41,883 bases of DNA from UBA11524 sp964464815 (GCA_964464815.1 CAYXHF010000021.1:1-41883), one strand, 5' to 3'. Shown: positions 16,869 through 25,319, counted from the stretch's first letter. Numbers and translations: made by a program. Notes: generated by a model not told the origin, from the letters alone.

Positions 16869-18593
16869 ATGAAGCGTTTTTCCCGTCTTCTGGCGCTGGC
16901 GCTGATGGCCGTGATGCTCATGAGCATGGTCACGGTTGCACAGGCCGACGAAAAGCAGTCTGCCACCGCGTGGCTGCTGTACTTTGCATCTAACCACGTG
17001 ACCGATTCTGCGAATTTCCCCTGGTGGCCACAGCACAAGTCCGCTGATCAGCCTTCCTCCGAAACCGGTGTTGAGGCGACCAACGCGGAAGTGACTGGCC
17101 CCGGTATGTATACCGTCGCGCTGAAGTTCAACTGGCAGCAGGCGGAGGGCGCAATCCAGTTCAACCTGGTGCTGGACAATGCGGAGAACCTCTTCCCCGG
17201 CTACTATGTGGACATCACCGACATCCGCGTCAATGGCAAGTCCATCGACCACACGGAAAACATGTACGGTACGTTCCATGACGATCCCAACGCTGGCTTT
17301 GTGCCGATGTACAACAGCTACTGGGATCTGGCTTTCAGCCCGGATTCTACTGGCCCCGACATGACCACCATGCGCGCCTTTGACGGCACGTTGGAAGACG
17401 CCAACTACCAGATCATCAATCCTGATGACATCGTGGCGGGCGACACCATCGAAGTTGACTTCGTCGTGGCTGCCAATGCTGGCGAAATGCCCGAAGATAT
17501 TGGCGCGCAGCCTGCTGCCCTGACCTCCCTGGTTGAGCCTGCTCCCGTGCTGGACGAAGAAGACGGCGCGAAGGCCTGGCTGTTCTATCAGGACGGCGAC
17601 TGGTGGCCGGACAACAAGTTCCAGGATGGCGATAGCTTCGCTTCTGTGACCGCCGCCAACATCACCGGCGAGGGCCACTACTCCACCAAGATGACCTTCT
17701 CTGCGGACGGCTGGCAGCCCACGGGTGACGGCGCGCAGAAGCTGCTGCTGGTTGTTGACGACGGCGTCAACAAGCTGCCGAACACCTACCTGAAGGTGAC
17801 GGATATCCGCGTCAACGGCAAGTCCATCAACTACACCGACGTTGGCTACGGCGCTCACTACGGCGATGATTACATCTCCGCTGACGACACCTACTCCATC
17901 CTGTTCGACAAGTGGATGGTGGAGAACAACTCTTCTCCGTGGAACCACAAGGACTGGAACGGCAACGCTTCTTCCAACGTTTCCGCCATCAATCCTGATG
18001 ACCTGTCCGGCGTTATCTCCATCGAGGTTGACTTCTTCATCACCAACACCGCTGGCGTTGAGCCCGCGAAGGACACCAGCAATGATCCCGTCTGGTATCC
18101 CAACAACACCGCTTCTGTCGCCGGCCTGACCCTGAAGGATCTGGGCATCGAAGACGACTGGCACGCGGTTGTTCCGGTTGACCTGACCAAGACCGGCTGG
18201 CAGGCGTTCCCGATGCTGGCCGCCAACTTCAAGCAGGTCGGTACGGCGTATGTGGCCGTCAACAACGGCTCTGTGTCCGTGATTTGCGAATACAAGGGCT
18301 TCTACGTGATGGAAAAGAGCCAGTGCATCAAGTGGTTCACCAGCCTGGATCAGCTGTCCAAGGCTGAGCTGACCGACATCAGCAACGGCTACACCTGCGA
18401 CAGCGTGCTGAGCATTGCTGACGATCTGGGTGGCGCTTCCATCGCCTATCTGTCCATCAACAACAAGATCACCTGGCGTGACCCGGTCGACGATCTGGGC
18501 AACAGCCTGCCTGACTACTGGCCGAACCTCCAGTCCTGGAAGGACTATCGCGCCAACCTGCAGGCCATCATCGACAACGCGACCGCTGAGTAA
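16869..18593 (+). CDS. Exported protein with two tandem copies of an unknown beta-rich domain
   Basis: I do not recognise this 574-residue protein. It has a clear signal peptide (1-26, ending AQA). Residues about 34-203 and 236-394 are copies of one domain: both start AWL.Y, continue with a YxxxxxF strand, LVLDNAENLFP or LVVDDGVNKLP, then TDIRVNGKSI (residues 117-126 and 311-320), and end with INPDD followed by IEVDF. The pattern and many Trp residues suggest carbohydrate-binding jelly-rolls, which is inference. Residues about 425-574 are a different C-terminal region. No LPXTG or membrane anchor is seen, so it is secreted or held non-covalently. An AAAGGAGG site, near-consensus promoter and own terminator suggest high expression as a single-gene unit. 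Confidence 0.85.
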   Translation: MKRFSRLLALALMAVMLMSMVTVAQADEKQSATAWLLYFASNHVTDSANFPWWPQHKSADQPSSETGVEATNAEVTGPGMYTVALKFNWQQAEGAIQFNLVLDNAENLFPGYYVDITDIRVNGKSIDHTENMYGTFHDDPNAGFVPMYNSYWDLAFSPDSTGPDMTTMRAFDGTLEDANYQIINPDDIVAGDTIEVDFVVAANAGEMPEDIGAQPAALTSLVEPAPVLDEEDGAKAWLFYQDGDWWPDNKFQDGDSFASVTAANITGEGHYSTKMTFSADGWQPTGDGAQKLLLVVDDGVNKLPNTYLKVTDIRVNGKSINYTDVGYGAHYGDDYISADDTYSILFDKWMVENNSSPWNHKDWNGNASSNVSAINPDDLSGVISIEVDFFITNTAGVEPAKDTSNDPVWYPNNTASVAGLTLKDLGIEDDWHAVVPVDLTKTGWQAFPMLAANFKQVGTAYVAVNNGSVSVICEYKGFYVMEKSQCIKWFTSLDQLSKAELTDISNGYTCDSVLSIADDLGGASIAYLSINNKITWRDPVDDLGNSLPDYWPNLQSWKDYRANLQAIIDNATAE

Positions 18594-18610
18594 TTCCCCT
18601 GGTATTCCTT

Positions 18611-18643
18611 CCGCTCCAGTCAAACGGCTGGGGCGGATTTTTT
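18611..18643 (+). terminator. Terminator of the duplicated-domain gene
   Basis: CCGCTCCAG (18611-18619) pairs with CTGGGGCGG (18628-18636, one G-U pair) and is followed by ATTTTTTG. Confidence 0.85.
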
Positions 18644-18718
18644 GTGCATATGCAGCAGGACATGCACCGCGAATTGCTGTTTTCCATGCGTTTTTTCCCG
18701 ATTTCGCTGTTCATGGGG

Positions 18719-18747
18719 AAGACAAAAAAGCGCGGGTATGGTATACT
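18719..18747 (+). promoter_or_regulatory. Extended -10 promoter of the XRE gene
   Basis: TGGTATACT (18739-18747) with a weak -35 (AAGACA, 18719-18724) at 17 nt. The string GTATGGTATACT is identical to that in the AraC-type gene promoter near 10116-10127. Confidence 0.6.
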
Positions 18748-18781
18748 GAATGCATAAAACAGGCTGTATGGAGGCTGCACC

Positions 18782-19321
18782 ATGGACATGAGCAAGATGG
18801 GACAATTTCTGGCGACCCTGCGCAAGGAGCAGCATCTGACCCAAGCAGAATTGGGCGAGAAGCTGGGTGTCACCAACAAGACGATTTCCCGCTGGGAAAC
18901 AGGAACGTATCTGCCACCCGTTGAGATGCTGGAACAGCTCAGTCACCTGTACGGGCTGACCATCAACGAGCTGTTGAGTGGCGAACGCCTTTCCGGCGCG
19001 GCCTATCAGGAAAAGGCAGAGCAGAACATCAGGCAAACGCTGAAGGCCAGCACATTCGGCCTCAAGGAAAAGCGGGCATTCTACTGCCAGAAGTGGAAAA
19101 AGGAGCATCTGGCCCTGCTGATTTTCTCCTTCGTTGTCTGGCTTGCAATCGGGATTGCCCTGCATACCCAGCATGTCGATTCATCCCTCACAGGCACTAT
19201 TTGCGGCATGCTGGCCATGCTTTTCTATCTGGTTCTGCACAATCGGATGATGATGTATGTCGAGCATCACCTTTTTGACACAGACGCCCAAAACTCGTCC
19301 GATGACCAACAAAATGGATAA
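18782..19321 (+). CDS. XRE-family DNA-binding protein with two membrane helices
   Basis: The 179-residue product has an N-terminal Cro/C1-type helix-turn-helix (about 6-64; LTQAELGEKLGVTNKTISRWETGTYLPPVE) and two membrane segments (about 108-128 and 136-154), joined to the DNA-binding part by a charged linker. Such membrane-tethered XRE regulators are common in Clostridia; the signal sensed is unknown. It has a TGGAGG site, its own extended -10 promoter and a terminator, so it is a monocistronic unit between the exported protein gene and the convergent his operon. Nothing in the window is an obvious target. Confidence 0.87.
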   Translation: MDMSKMGQFLATLRKEQHLTQAELGEKLGVTNKTISRWETGTYLPPVEMLEQLSHLYGLTINELLSGERLSGAAYQEKAEQNIRQTLKASTFGLKEKRAFYCQKWKKEHLALLIFSFVVWLAIGIALHTQHVDSSLTGTICGMLAMLFYLVLHNRMMMYVEHHLFDTDAQNSSDDQQNG

Positions 19322-19330
19322 CGTACGTTT

Positions 19331-19361
19331 GCAGGGAGCTGTATGAGCTTCCTGCTTTTTT
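19331..19361 (+). terminator. Terminator of the XRE gene
   Basis: GCAGGGAGCT (19331-19340) pairs with AGCTTCCTGC (19346-19355, one G-U pair), followed by six T. Confidence 0.88.
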
Positions 19362-19366
19362 GTACG

Positions 19367-19399
19367 AAAAAAGCAGGCATGACGCATCGTCACACCTGC
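19367..19399 (-). terminator. Terminator of the his operon
   Basis: Read on the minus strand, GCAGGTGTGACG (19399-19388) pairs with CGTCATGCCTGC (19384-19373, two wobble pairs) and is followed by six T. It lies 17 bp beyond the stop of the last his gene. Confidence 0.85.
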
Positions 19400-19415
19400 C
19401 ACAAAGCATATCCTG

Positions 19416-20633
19416 TTACTTTCTCTTATCCAGCTCATTCCACACATCCGTGAGCGTGACGCCCTGCTGGTACAAAAGCACCATCAGGTGATACAGCAGG
19501 TCTGCCGCCTCGCCAGTCAGCTCCTTCGGGTCATTTTTCATGGCCGCAATGATGGTTTCGCTGGCCTCTTCGCCCAGCTTCTTGCAGATTTTCTCCTTGC
19601 CCTTATTCAGCAGATAGTTGGTGTAGCTGCCTTCCACCGGATGCGCGGCGCGATCGGCAATGGTGTCGTAATCGCGCTGCAAAATGGCCGAGGTGGCCGG
19701 CAATTCCGGTGACACATACACATCATGGAAGAAGCACGTCGTACTGCCCGTATGACATGCCGGGCCGATTTGATCCACGGTCAGCAGCACCGTGTCGCCG
19801 TCGCAGTCATAGCGCATGGCCAGCACCTTCTGCGTATGGCCGGAGGTTTCCCCTTTCATCCACAATTGCTGTCTGCTACGGCTGAAATACGTCGCATAGC
19901 CCGTTTCCAGCGTCTTCTGGATGGATTCCTGATTCATGTAGGCAAGCATCAGCACGCGCCCGGTTTTGGCATCCTGTGCAATGGCCGGAACAAGGCCGCG
20001 TTCATCAAAGCGGATACCAGACAGGTCCGATGCGGGAATTTCTGCCGCCGTTGCCGCAACCAGCTTGTCATACTGCGCCTCGGCCAGGATGTCCTGCAAC
20101 ACCTTCATAGCCGATGCATATTCATTTCCATACGCGCCGAAGGTATCCGTCTGCTGCAATTTGAAGCCCAGCGACGCCGCCAGCAGCACCGCCACCCAGC
20201 TCCACGGCTGTGTGTGCAGATAGACGGGCGCGGCGTTATCCTCGCGGCGCATGAGCTTGAGCGCCGTTTTGCACAGCGCACGGCCAATGCCCTGCTGCTG
20301 CGCCTCCTTTTGCACCGCCAGCCATTCCAGCGTGCGCACAGGCTTGTCCTGCCGCATGTCCGTTCCTGCCGCCACCGTGCCGACCACATCGCCCTTTGGC
20401 GATAGGGCAAACAGCACACGGGCATTATCCGCACCATAGCGGTTCAGGAAGTAGGCTTTTGCCTCCTGCGCCGATGCAAAATCGCCCGTTGCGACATGCA
20501 GCGCCGCCCAGGCCTCCTCATCACCCGCTTGATAGGGGCGAATCGTGTAGCCTGCGGGTAATGTGACCTCCATGGGCAAAATGCGGTCACAGCGCATGAT
20601 GATGTGATAAAACGGCAAGCTCCTGTCCAGCAT
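19416..20633 (-). CDS. hisIE: GNAT acetyltransferase-HisI-HisE fusion protein
   Basis: This 405-residue protein has three parts. Residues about 28-165 form a GNAT acetyltransferase domain with the acetyl-CoA motif QQQGIGRAL (112-120) and the VYLHTQPWSW segment. Residues about 205-305 are HisI, phosphoribosyl-AMP cyclohydrolase, with metal-binding Cys277 (YDCDGD), Cys293 (ACHTG) and Cys300 (TTCF). Residues about 312-402 are HisE, phosphoribosyl-ATP pyrophosphohydrolase (KICKKLGEEASETIIAAK-like region, GEAADLLYH). HisI-HisE fusions of about 200 residues are common; a leading GNAT domain is not usual to my knowledge. The ATG overlaps the hisA stop by 1 nt (TAATG) with GGGAGG upstream, so the GNAT part belongs to the translated product. 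A role for the acetyltransferase in histidine synthesis is unknown. Confidence 0.92.
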   Translation of the reverse strand: MLDRSLPFYHIIMRCDRILPMEVTLPAGYTIRPYQAGDEEAWAALHVATGDFASAQEAKAYFLNRYGADNARVLFALSPKGDVVGTVAAGTDMRQDKPVRTLEWLAVQKEAQQQGIGRALCKTALKLMRREDNAAPVYLHTQPWSWVAVLLAASLGFKLQQTDTFGAYGNEYASAMKVLQDILAEAQYDKLVAATAAEIPASDLSGIRFDERGLVPAIAQDAKTGRVLMLAYMNQESIQKTLETGYATYFSRSRQQLWMKGETSGHTQKVLAMRYDCDGDTVLLTVDQIGPACHTGSTTCFFHDVYVSPELPATSAILQRDYDTIADRAAHPVEGSYTNYLLNKGKEKICKKLGEEASETIIAAMKNDPKELTGEAADLLYHLMVLLYQQGVTLTDVWNELDKRK

Positions 20634-21352
20634 TATTCTGCCTCCCTGTTTTCCCGAAGCGCATCCTCCAGGGTGAATGCGCCCTCATACATGGCGCGCC
20701 CCAAAATCGCGCCCGCACAGCCCGCTTGGCGCAGCTGGCGCAAATCTGCCAGACTGCTGACGCCGCCCGATGCAATGACCTGCATCTGCGTTTCCTCAAT
20801 CAGATGCTTCGTCGCGGGCAGATTCGGTCCCTGCATCATGCCATCACGGCTGATGTCGGTGTAGATAATCGTTTCTACCCCCATATCGCGCATGCGCCTG
20901 GCGACCTCCACTGCTGTCAGGGTCGATGTTTCCACCCAGCCACGCGTGGCAACAAGGCCATCCTTGGCATCCAGACCTACCGCGATTTTCCCGGGGAATT
21001 CGCGGCATGCCTCCTTGACCAGCGCGGGATTTTCAATCGCCGCCGTGCCGATAATACAGCGTGCCACGCCAGCCTCCACGCGCAGGGCAATGTCCTCCAT
21101 CGTGCGCAGGCCGCCGCCCAGCTCCACCTGGCCGGAGAAGGTTGCAACGACCTGACGAATCAGCGGCAGATGCGCCGTCTTGCCCTCAAAGGCCGCCGTC
21201 AGGTCCACCAGATGCAGCCACGTCGCGCCCTGATTGCGCCACCGCTGGGCCATTTCGACCGGATCGCCAAACACGGTCACATCCTCGCGCTTTCCCTGGC
21301 GCAGGCGAACCGCCTGTCCCGATAGCATATCAATGGCGGGATAGAGCTGCAT
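20633..21352 (-). CDS. hisA: ProFAR isomerase
   Basis: HisA converts ProFAR to PRFAR by an Amadori rearrangement, the fourth step of histidine synthesis. The 239-residue TIM barrel has the general acid/base Asp8 (PAIDML) and the second Asp in YTDISRDGM (about 128), and phosphate-binding loops GGGLRT and ASGGVSS. The length is standard. An AGGAGG site precedes the ATG, which is 15 bp after the hisB stop; its own stop overlaps the next start by 1 nt. The HisF partner that normally consumes the product is not in this operon. Confidence 0.95.
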   Translation of the reverse strand: MQLYPAIDMLSGQAVRLRQGKREDVTVFGDPVEMAQRWRNQGATWLHLVDLTAAFEGKTAHLPLIRQVVATFSGQVELGGGLRTMEDIALRVEAGVARCIIGTAAIENPALVKEACREFPGKIAVGLDAKDGLVATRGWVETSTLTAVEVARRMRDMGVETIIYTDISRDGMMQGPNLPATKHLIEETQMQVIASGGVSSLADLRQLRQAGCAGAILGRAMYEGAFTLEDALRENREAE

Positions 21353-21367
21353 GTCACATTCCTCCTG

Positions 21368-21955
21368 TCAGTCCAGCGTGCCCTTGGTGGATAGCACGCC
21401 CTGAATGTTTTTGTCAATGGCCACTGCCTGACGCAGGGCCAGCCCGAACGCCTTGAACAGCGCCTCCATGCGGTGATGGTCGTTCTTGCCGTAGAGCACC
21501 TTTAGGTGCAGCGTCAAGCCCGCATTCACCGCCACTGCGCGGAAGAATTCCTCCGCCAATTGCGTGTCCATCGTGCCGCACATGGGCGCATCGAAGGTGG
21601 CATCAAAGACCAGATACGGCCGTCCGCTGATGTCCAGCGCCGCAAAGGCAAGTGCCTCGTCCATGGGCATGTAGGCGCTGCCGGTGCGGGCAATGCCCTC
21701 GCGGTTGCCCAGCGCCTCCCGGAGCGCCTTGCCCAGACAAATGCCGACGTCCTCCACCGTGTGGTGGCTGTCCACCTGCAAATCACCCTGGCAGCGCAGC
21801 GTCAGGTCCAGCTGCGCAAAGCGGCACAGGGCATCGAGCATGTGGTCAAAAAAGCCAATGCCCGTTTGCAAGGTCGTCTGTCCACTGCCTTCCAGCGTCA
21901 GGCACAGGTGAATATCCGTCTCCCGCGTCGTGCGGTCCATGGCGGCGCTTCGCAT
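21368..21955 (-). CDS. hisB: Imidazoleglycerol-phosphate dehydratase
   Basis: HisB dehydrates imidazoleglycerol phosphate to imidazole acetol phosphate. The 195-residue protein is the monofunctional form with the two manganese-binding motifs DSHHTVED (residues about 62-69) and KNDHHRMEA (about 158-166), and the GFFDHMLD segment. It starts 3 bp after the hisD stop, behind GGAGGAAT. An ATG five codons further in is possible but less well spaced. No phosphatase domain is fused. Confidence 0.95.
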   Translation of the reverse strand: MRSAAMDRTTRETDIHLCLTLEGSGQTTLQTGIGFFDHMLDALCRFAQLDLTLRCQGDLQVDSHHTVEDVGICLGKALREALGNREGIARTGSAYMPMDEALAFAALDISGRPYLVFDATFDAPMCGTMDTQLAEEFFRAVAVNAGLTLHLKVLYGKNDHHRMEALFKAFGLALRQAVAIDKNIQGVLSTKGTLD

Positions 21956-21958
21956 GGG

Positions 21959-23263
21959 TTATTCCTCCTTGATTTCCTTGCCGAAGCGAATCGCCACGGC
22001 GTTGGCATGCGCATCCAGCCCTTCCTGACGCGCCAGCAGCATCACCTGCTCCGACACGCGCTCCAGCTCCTCACGGGAGCAGCAAATCAGGCTGGACTTC
22101 TTCACAAAATCATCCACAGACAAGGGTGAGAAGAACCGTGCCGTGCCACTGGTCGGCAGCACGTGGTTCGGCCCGGCCAGATAGTCGCCCAAGGGCTCAG
22201 GCGAATAGTGGCCCAGGAAAATCGCACCTGCGTTTTCAATCAGCGGCAGCAGCCCAAACGGATCGGCCACGGACAGCTCCATGTGCTCGGGTGCAATCTG
22301 ATTGGCAATCGCCGCGCAGTCCGCAAGCGTCGGCGCGACCACAATCGTGCCGTATGCATTCAGGCTCTTTTCGACAATCTCCTTGCGCGGCAGCAGCGCC
22401 GTCTGACGCATCAGCTCCGCATCGACCGCATCAGCCAATTCGCGGCTGTCCGTCACCAGAATCGCCGCCGCCAACGGGTCATGCTCCGCCTGAGAGAGCA
22501 GGTCAGCCGCCACATAGCGCGGCGATGCGCTCTTGTCGGCAATCACCAGCACCTCACTCGGGCCGGCGACCATATCAATGCCGACATGGCCGAACACCTC
22601 GCGCTTTGCATTGGCGACGTAGATGTTGCCCGGGCCGGTGATTTTGTCCACGCGCGGAATCGTCTGCGTACCAAAGGCCAGTGCCGCCACCGCCTGTGCG
22701 CCGCCAACCTTGTAAATCTTGTCCACACCCGCCAAATCGGCCGCCACAATCGCCAAGGGATAGCTTGCATGGCCGTCCTTGCCCGGCGGTGTGACCATCA
22801 CGATTTCCTTCACGCCAGCAACCTTTGCGGGCAATACATTCATCAGCACCGACGACGGATACGCCGCCGTGCCACCGGGCACATAGACGCCCACGCGTCC
22901 CAGCGGCGTCACCTTCTGGCCCAGCGAAATGGCCGGGTCGAAATTCATCCACGTGTTCTGCTTCTGCTTTTCGTGGAAGGCGGTGATGCGCTTGGCCGCC
23001 TCGCGCATGGCATCCAGCCATTCAGGGCTGGCCGCGGCGTAGGCCGCCTCAATCTCCTCACGCGTCACCAGCACGTTCTCCGCCGTCATGTCGGCATGGT
23101 CGAACTGGCGCGTGTAGGCAAACAGCGCTTCATCTCCATTTTCGCGGACATTCTGCACAATTTCCTTGACGCGACGGGATACCTCTTCATTTTGCAGCTG
23201 CGAACGGTTCATCACGCGACGCTGCAATTCCACTGCATCGGATGATTGTAGAATCGGAATCAT
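21959..23263 (-). CDS. hisD: Histidinol dehydrogenase
   Basis: HisD carries out the last two NAD-dependent oxidations, from histidinol to histidine. The 434-residue protein has the signature region IDMVAGPSEVLVIAD...AADLLSQAEHDP and the C-terminal segment LPTSGTARFFSPLSVDDF, with conserved histidines and glutamates of the zinc site (EHMELS, HDP). The ATG overlaps the hisG stop by 4 nt (ATGA), so the two are translationally coupled. Confidence 0.96.
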   Translation of the reverse strand: MIPILQSSDAVELQRRVMNRSQLQNEEVSRRVKEIVQNVRENGDEALFAYTRQFDHADMTAENVLVTREEIEAAYAAASPEWLDAMREAAKRITAFHEKQKQNTWMNFDPAISLGQKVTPLGRVGVYVPGGTAAYPSSVLMNVLPAKVAGVKEIVMVTPPGKDGHASYPLAIVAADLAGVDKIYKVGGAQAVAALAFGTQTIPRVDKITGPGNIYVANAKREVFGHVGIDMVAGPSEVLVIADKSASPRYVAADLLSQAEHDPLAAAILVTDSRELADAVDAELMRQTALLPRKEIVEKSLNAYGTIVVAPTLADCAAIANQIAPEHMELSVADPFGLLPLIENAGAIFLGHYSPEPLGDYLAGPNHVLPTSGTARFFSPLSVDDFVKKSSLICCSREELERVSEQVMLLARQEGLDAHANAVAIRFGKEIKEE

Positions 23264-23919
23264 GCTTTTTCCTCCTGTCCAGCGGCCACCAGCGCCGCCA
23301 TGCCGTCAATGATTTGGCGAATTCGCTCCCGCTTCGTCTTCATGGCCGCCCGGTTGACCACCAGACGCGCCGATACGTCACATACATCCTCCAGCACATT
23401 CAAGCCATTGGCGCGCAGGGTCGAGCCACTTTCCACGATGTCCAGAATCACATCGGACAGCCCGATGACCGGCCCCAATTCCACCGAACCATGCAGCTCG
23501 ATGATTTCAATCGTCTGCCCCTTGCTTTCGTAATAGCTTCTGGCGATTCGCGGGTACTTTGTCGCCACGCGGAAGGTCGCCCGGCCAACGCTCATCGTCT
23601 GCGGCGCGGAATATCCGGCGATGCAAAGCTTGCAACGCCCGAAGGCCAGATCCAGCACCTCATACAATTCGCGCCCTGCTTCCAGCAGCGTATCCTTGCC
23701 CACCACGCCCAAATCGGCCACGCCATGGTCCACATACGTCGGCACATCCGAGGGCTTGACGAGAATAAATCGAATGTTGTTTGCCCGATCCCACAGCACC
23801 AGCTGTCTTCCGGGATTTCGCGGCTCGGAGCAATCCACGCCCATCTGCTCCAGCAAATCAAACGTCTTTTCGGCGAGGCGTCCCTTCGCCAGCGCAAAGG
23901 TAATAACCGGCTGTCCCAT
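23260..23919 (-). CDS. hisG: ATP phosphoribosyltransferase, short form
   Basis: HisG joins ATP and PRPP in the first, feedback-controlled step. At 219 residues it is the short form, which lacks the C-terminal regulatory domain and needs HisZ as partner. The PRPP-binding signature reads DIVESGSTLRANGL near residue 160. The start overlaps the hisZ stop by 1 nt (TGATG), which decides against the longer upstream extension of the frame. Control by histidine would be exerted through HisZ in a hetero-octamer, as known for short-form enzymes. Confidence 0.95.
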   Translation of the reverse strand: MGQPVITFALAKGRLAEKTFDLLEQMGVDCSEPRNPGRQLVLWDRANNIRFILVKPSDVPTYVDHGVADLGVVGKDTLLEAGRELYEVLDLAFGRCKLCIAGYSAPQTMSVGRATFRVATKYPRIARSYYESKGQTIEIIELHGSVELGPVIGLSDVILDIVESGSTLRANGLNVLEDVCDVSARLVVNRAAMKTKRERIRQIIDGMAALVAAGQEEKA

Positions 23920-25130
23920 CAGAACACCGCCTTTCCGTATTGCTCCCGGATGCTTCCGTTCAGATAGACCGCCGTGGCCGCCTGACCCGCATCCACACGC
24001 GCCCGGAGTGCCGCAGAATCCAGCCCGTAGAGCAGCTCCGCCGAGATGCCCTTTGCCCGCAGCTGCCGCGCGTAGGCAATTGCCTGTGCCAGGCTGTCCG
24101 GCGCAAAGGATATGCACACATCCGTCTGCGGCGGCGCAAAGGTCGCACCCTGACGCTCCAGGGCCATCATCATCAGCTTGATAGACAGTGCGAAGCCCGT
24201 TGCCGGCATTTCACGCCCAAACTGCGCCGGAAGCCCATCATACCGGCCGCCCGAAAGCAGCGGCTGACCCATTTCGGCACACAGCGCATGGAAGACCATG
24301 CCCGAATAGTAATTCGCCTGCTGTGTCAGCCCAAGGTCGATGCTCACGCAATCCGCACAGCCGTATTCCTGCAAAATCGACAGCACCTGACGCAAATGTG
24401 CAATGGCCGCCAGACACGCCGGACTGCTGGTCAGCTGCTCCGCCTCATCCAGCACCGCCGCATCACCAAAAAGCTGCGGCAGGCGCATCAGGCGCTGCGA
24501 CACGTCCTTCTCAATCGGCAGCTTATCCAAATACAGCTGCATATCCAGCGTCTTGCGGTGCGCCATCAGCTCCCGCAGGGCCGTGCATTGTGTGTCGCTT
24601 AAACCGGCCTCCTGCAAAAAGCCACTGACGAACTGCACCTGACCCAATTCAATCAGGAAATCGCGCAGACCAGCTGCTTTGAGCGCCTCCACCGCCATGG
24701 CGATGATTTCGGCATCTCCTTGCGCGCTGCCTTCGCCCATCAGCTCCACACCGGCCTGTGCATCCTCGCACAGCAGGGAAATCGTCTCCGACTGGAACTT
24801 GACCGCCGGCTGCACATAGCACAATCTGAGCGGCAGGGGCGCCTCCTTGAGTCGTCCCGACGCCAGACGCACCGCCGGAATGGTCGAATCCGGCCGCACC
24901 GCCAGGATTCTCCCCTGCGGGTCAAACGTCTTCCAGACATGCTCCGGCCGATAGCCATACGTCGCGTCATCCAGCGTATCGTAATATTCCAGAAGCGGCG
25001 TCTCGATTTCCTGATAGCCGCTGAGCGTAAATAAATGTCGCAGCTTTTCCTCCAGCTGTCGTTTGCCCGCGCATTCGCCGGGCAGTGTATCCTGCATCCC
25101 ACTGGGAATTTGCAGCCTGCGGCGTTCCAT
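23919..25130 (-). CDS. hisZ: ATP phosphoribosyltransferase regulatory subunit
   Basis: HisZ is a histidyl-tRNA synthetase-like protein that has lost aminoacylation and instead activates and regulates short-form HisG. The 403-residue product starts with the HisRS-like P-GMQDTLP segment, then the LFTLSGYQEIETPLLEYYDTL motif 1 region and RPDSTIPAVRL. It lacks a typical anticodon-binding domain signature. It is the first gene of the operon, behind a GAGAGGAGG site and a 50-nt leader. Its pairing with short hisG excludes a second histidyl-tRNA synthetase. Confidence 0.93.
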   Translation of the reverse strand: MERRRLQIPSGMQDTLPGECAGKRQLEEKLRHLFTLSGYQEIETPLLEYYDTLDDATYGYRPEHVWKTFDPQGRILAVRPDSTIPAVRLASGRLKEAPLPLRLCYVQPAVKFQSETISLLCEDAQAGVELMGEGSAQGDAEIIAMAVEALKAAGLRDFLIELGQVQFVSGFLQEAGLSDTQCTALRELMAHRKTLDMQLYLDKLPIEKDVSQRLMRLPQLFGDAAVLDEAEQLTSSPACLAAIAHLRQVLSILQEYGCADCVSIDLGLTQQANYYSGMVFHALCAEMGQPLLSGGRYDGLPAQFGREMPATGFALSIKLMMMALERQGATFAPPQTDVCISFAPDSLAQAIAYARQLRAKGISAELLYGLDSAALRARVDAGQAATAVYLNGSIREQYGKAVF

Positions 25131-25156
25131 CCGGCCGCCTCCTCTCGCATCATTGA

Positions 25157-25214
25157 TTTAGCGTATTAAATCGCTAATGTGCTAAATTATATCAGCTTTT
25201 TTCTCTGTTGTCAA
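25157..25214 (-). promoter_or_regulatory. his operon promoter with TTAGC operator
   Basis: On the minus strand there is TTGACA (25214-25209), a 17-nt spacer and TATAAT (25191-25186), all consensus. Downstream, TTAGCG N8 CGCTAA (25158-25177) is a perfect inverted repeat in its arms, and a third half-site GCTAAA (25181-25186) overlaps the -10. This layout fits a repressor covering the start site. A TrpR-family HisR/YerC-type regulator is a candidate by inference. I see no T-box or attenuator in the 50-nt leader. Confidence 0.75.
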
Positions 25215-25319
25215 GGGATTTTCCTCTGTTATGATAGCACGGATAAGGGTGCGCCGCAAGCAAAGTACATCGAAAGAACAGGGATGGCTCGCCTGTGCCG
25301 TGTGGCATCCGTTGAATCG

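Noticed and set aside
16827..18623. A 598-codon open frame antisense to the duplicated-domain gene
   Set aside because: It mirrors the repeats of the plus-strand gene and has no promoter or ribosome site. The plus frame has a signal peptide and strong expression signals.
23919..25130. Histidyl-tRNA synthetase (hisS)
   Set aside because: It is the first gene of a his operon, directly followed by a short-form hisG, which requires HisZ; the anticodon-binding domain signature is not seen.
25131..25185. T-box or histidine attenuator in the his leader
   Set aside because: The leader is only about 50 nt long, with no specifier hairpin, T-box sequence, His-codon run or terminator.
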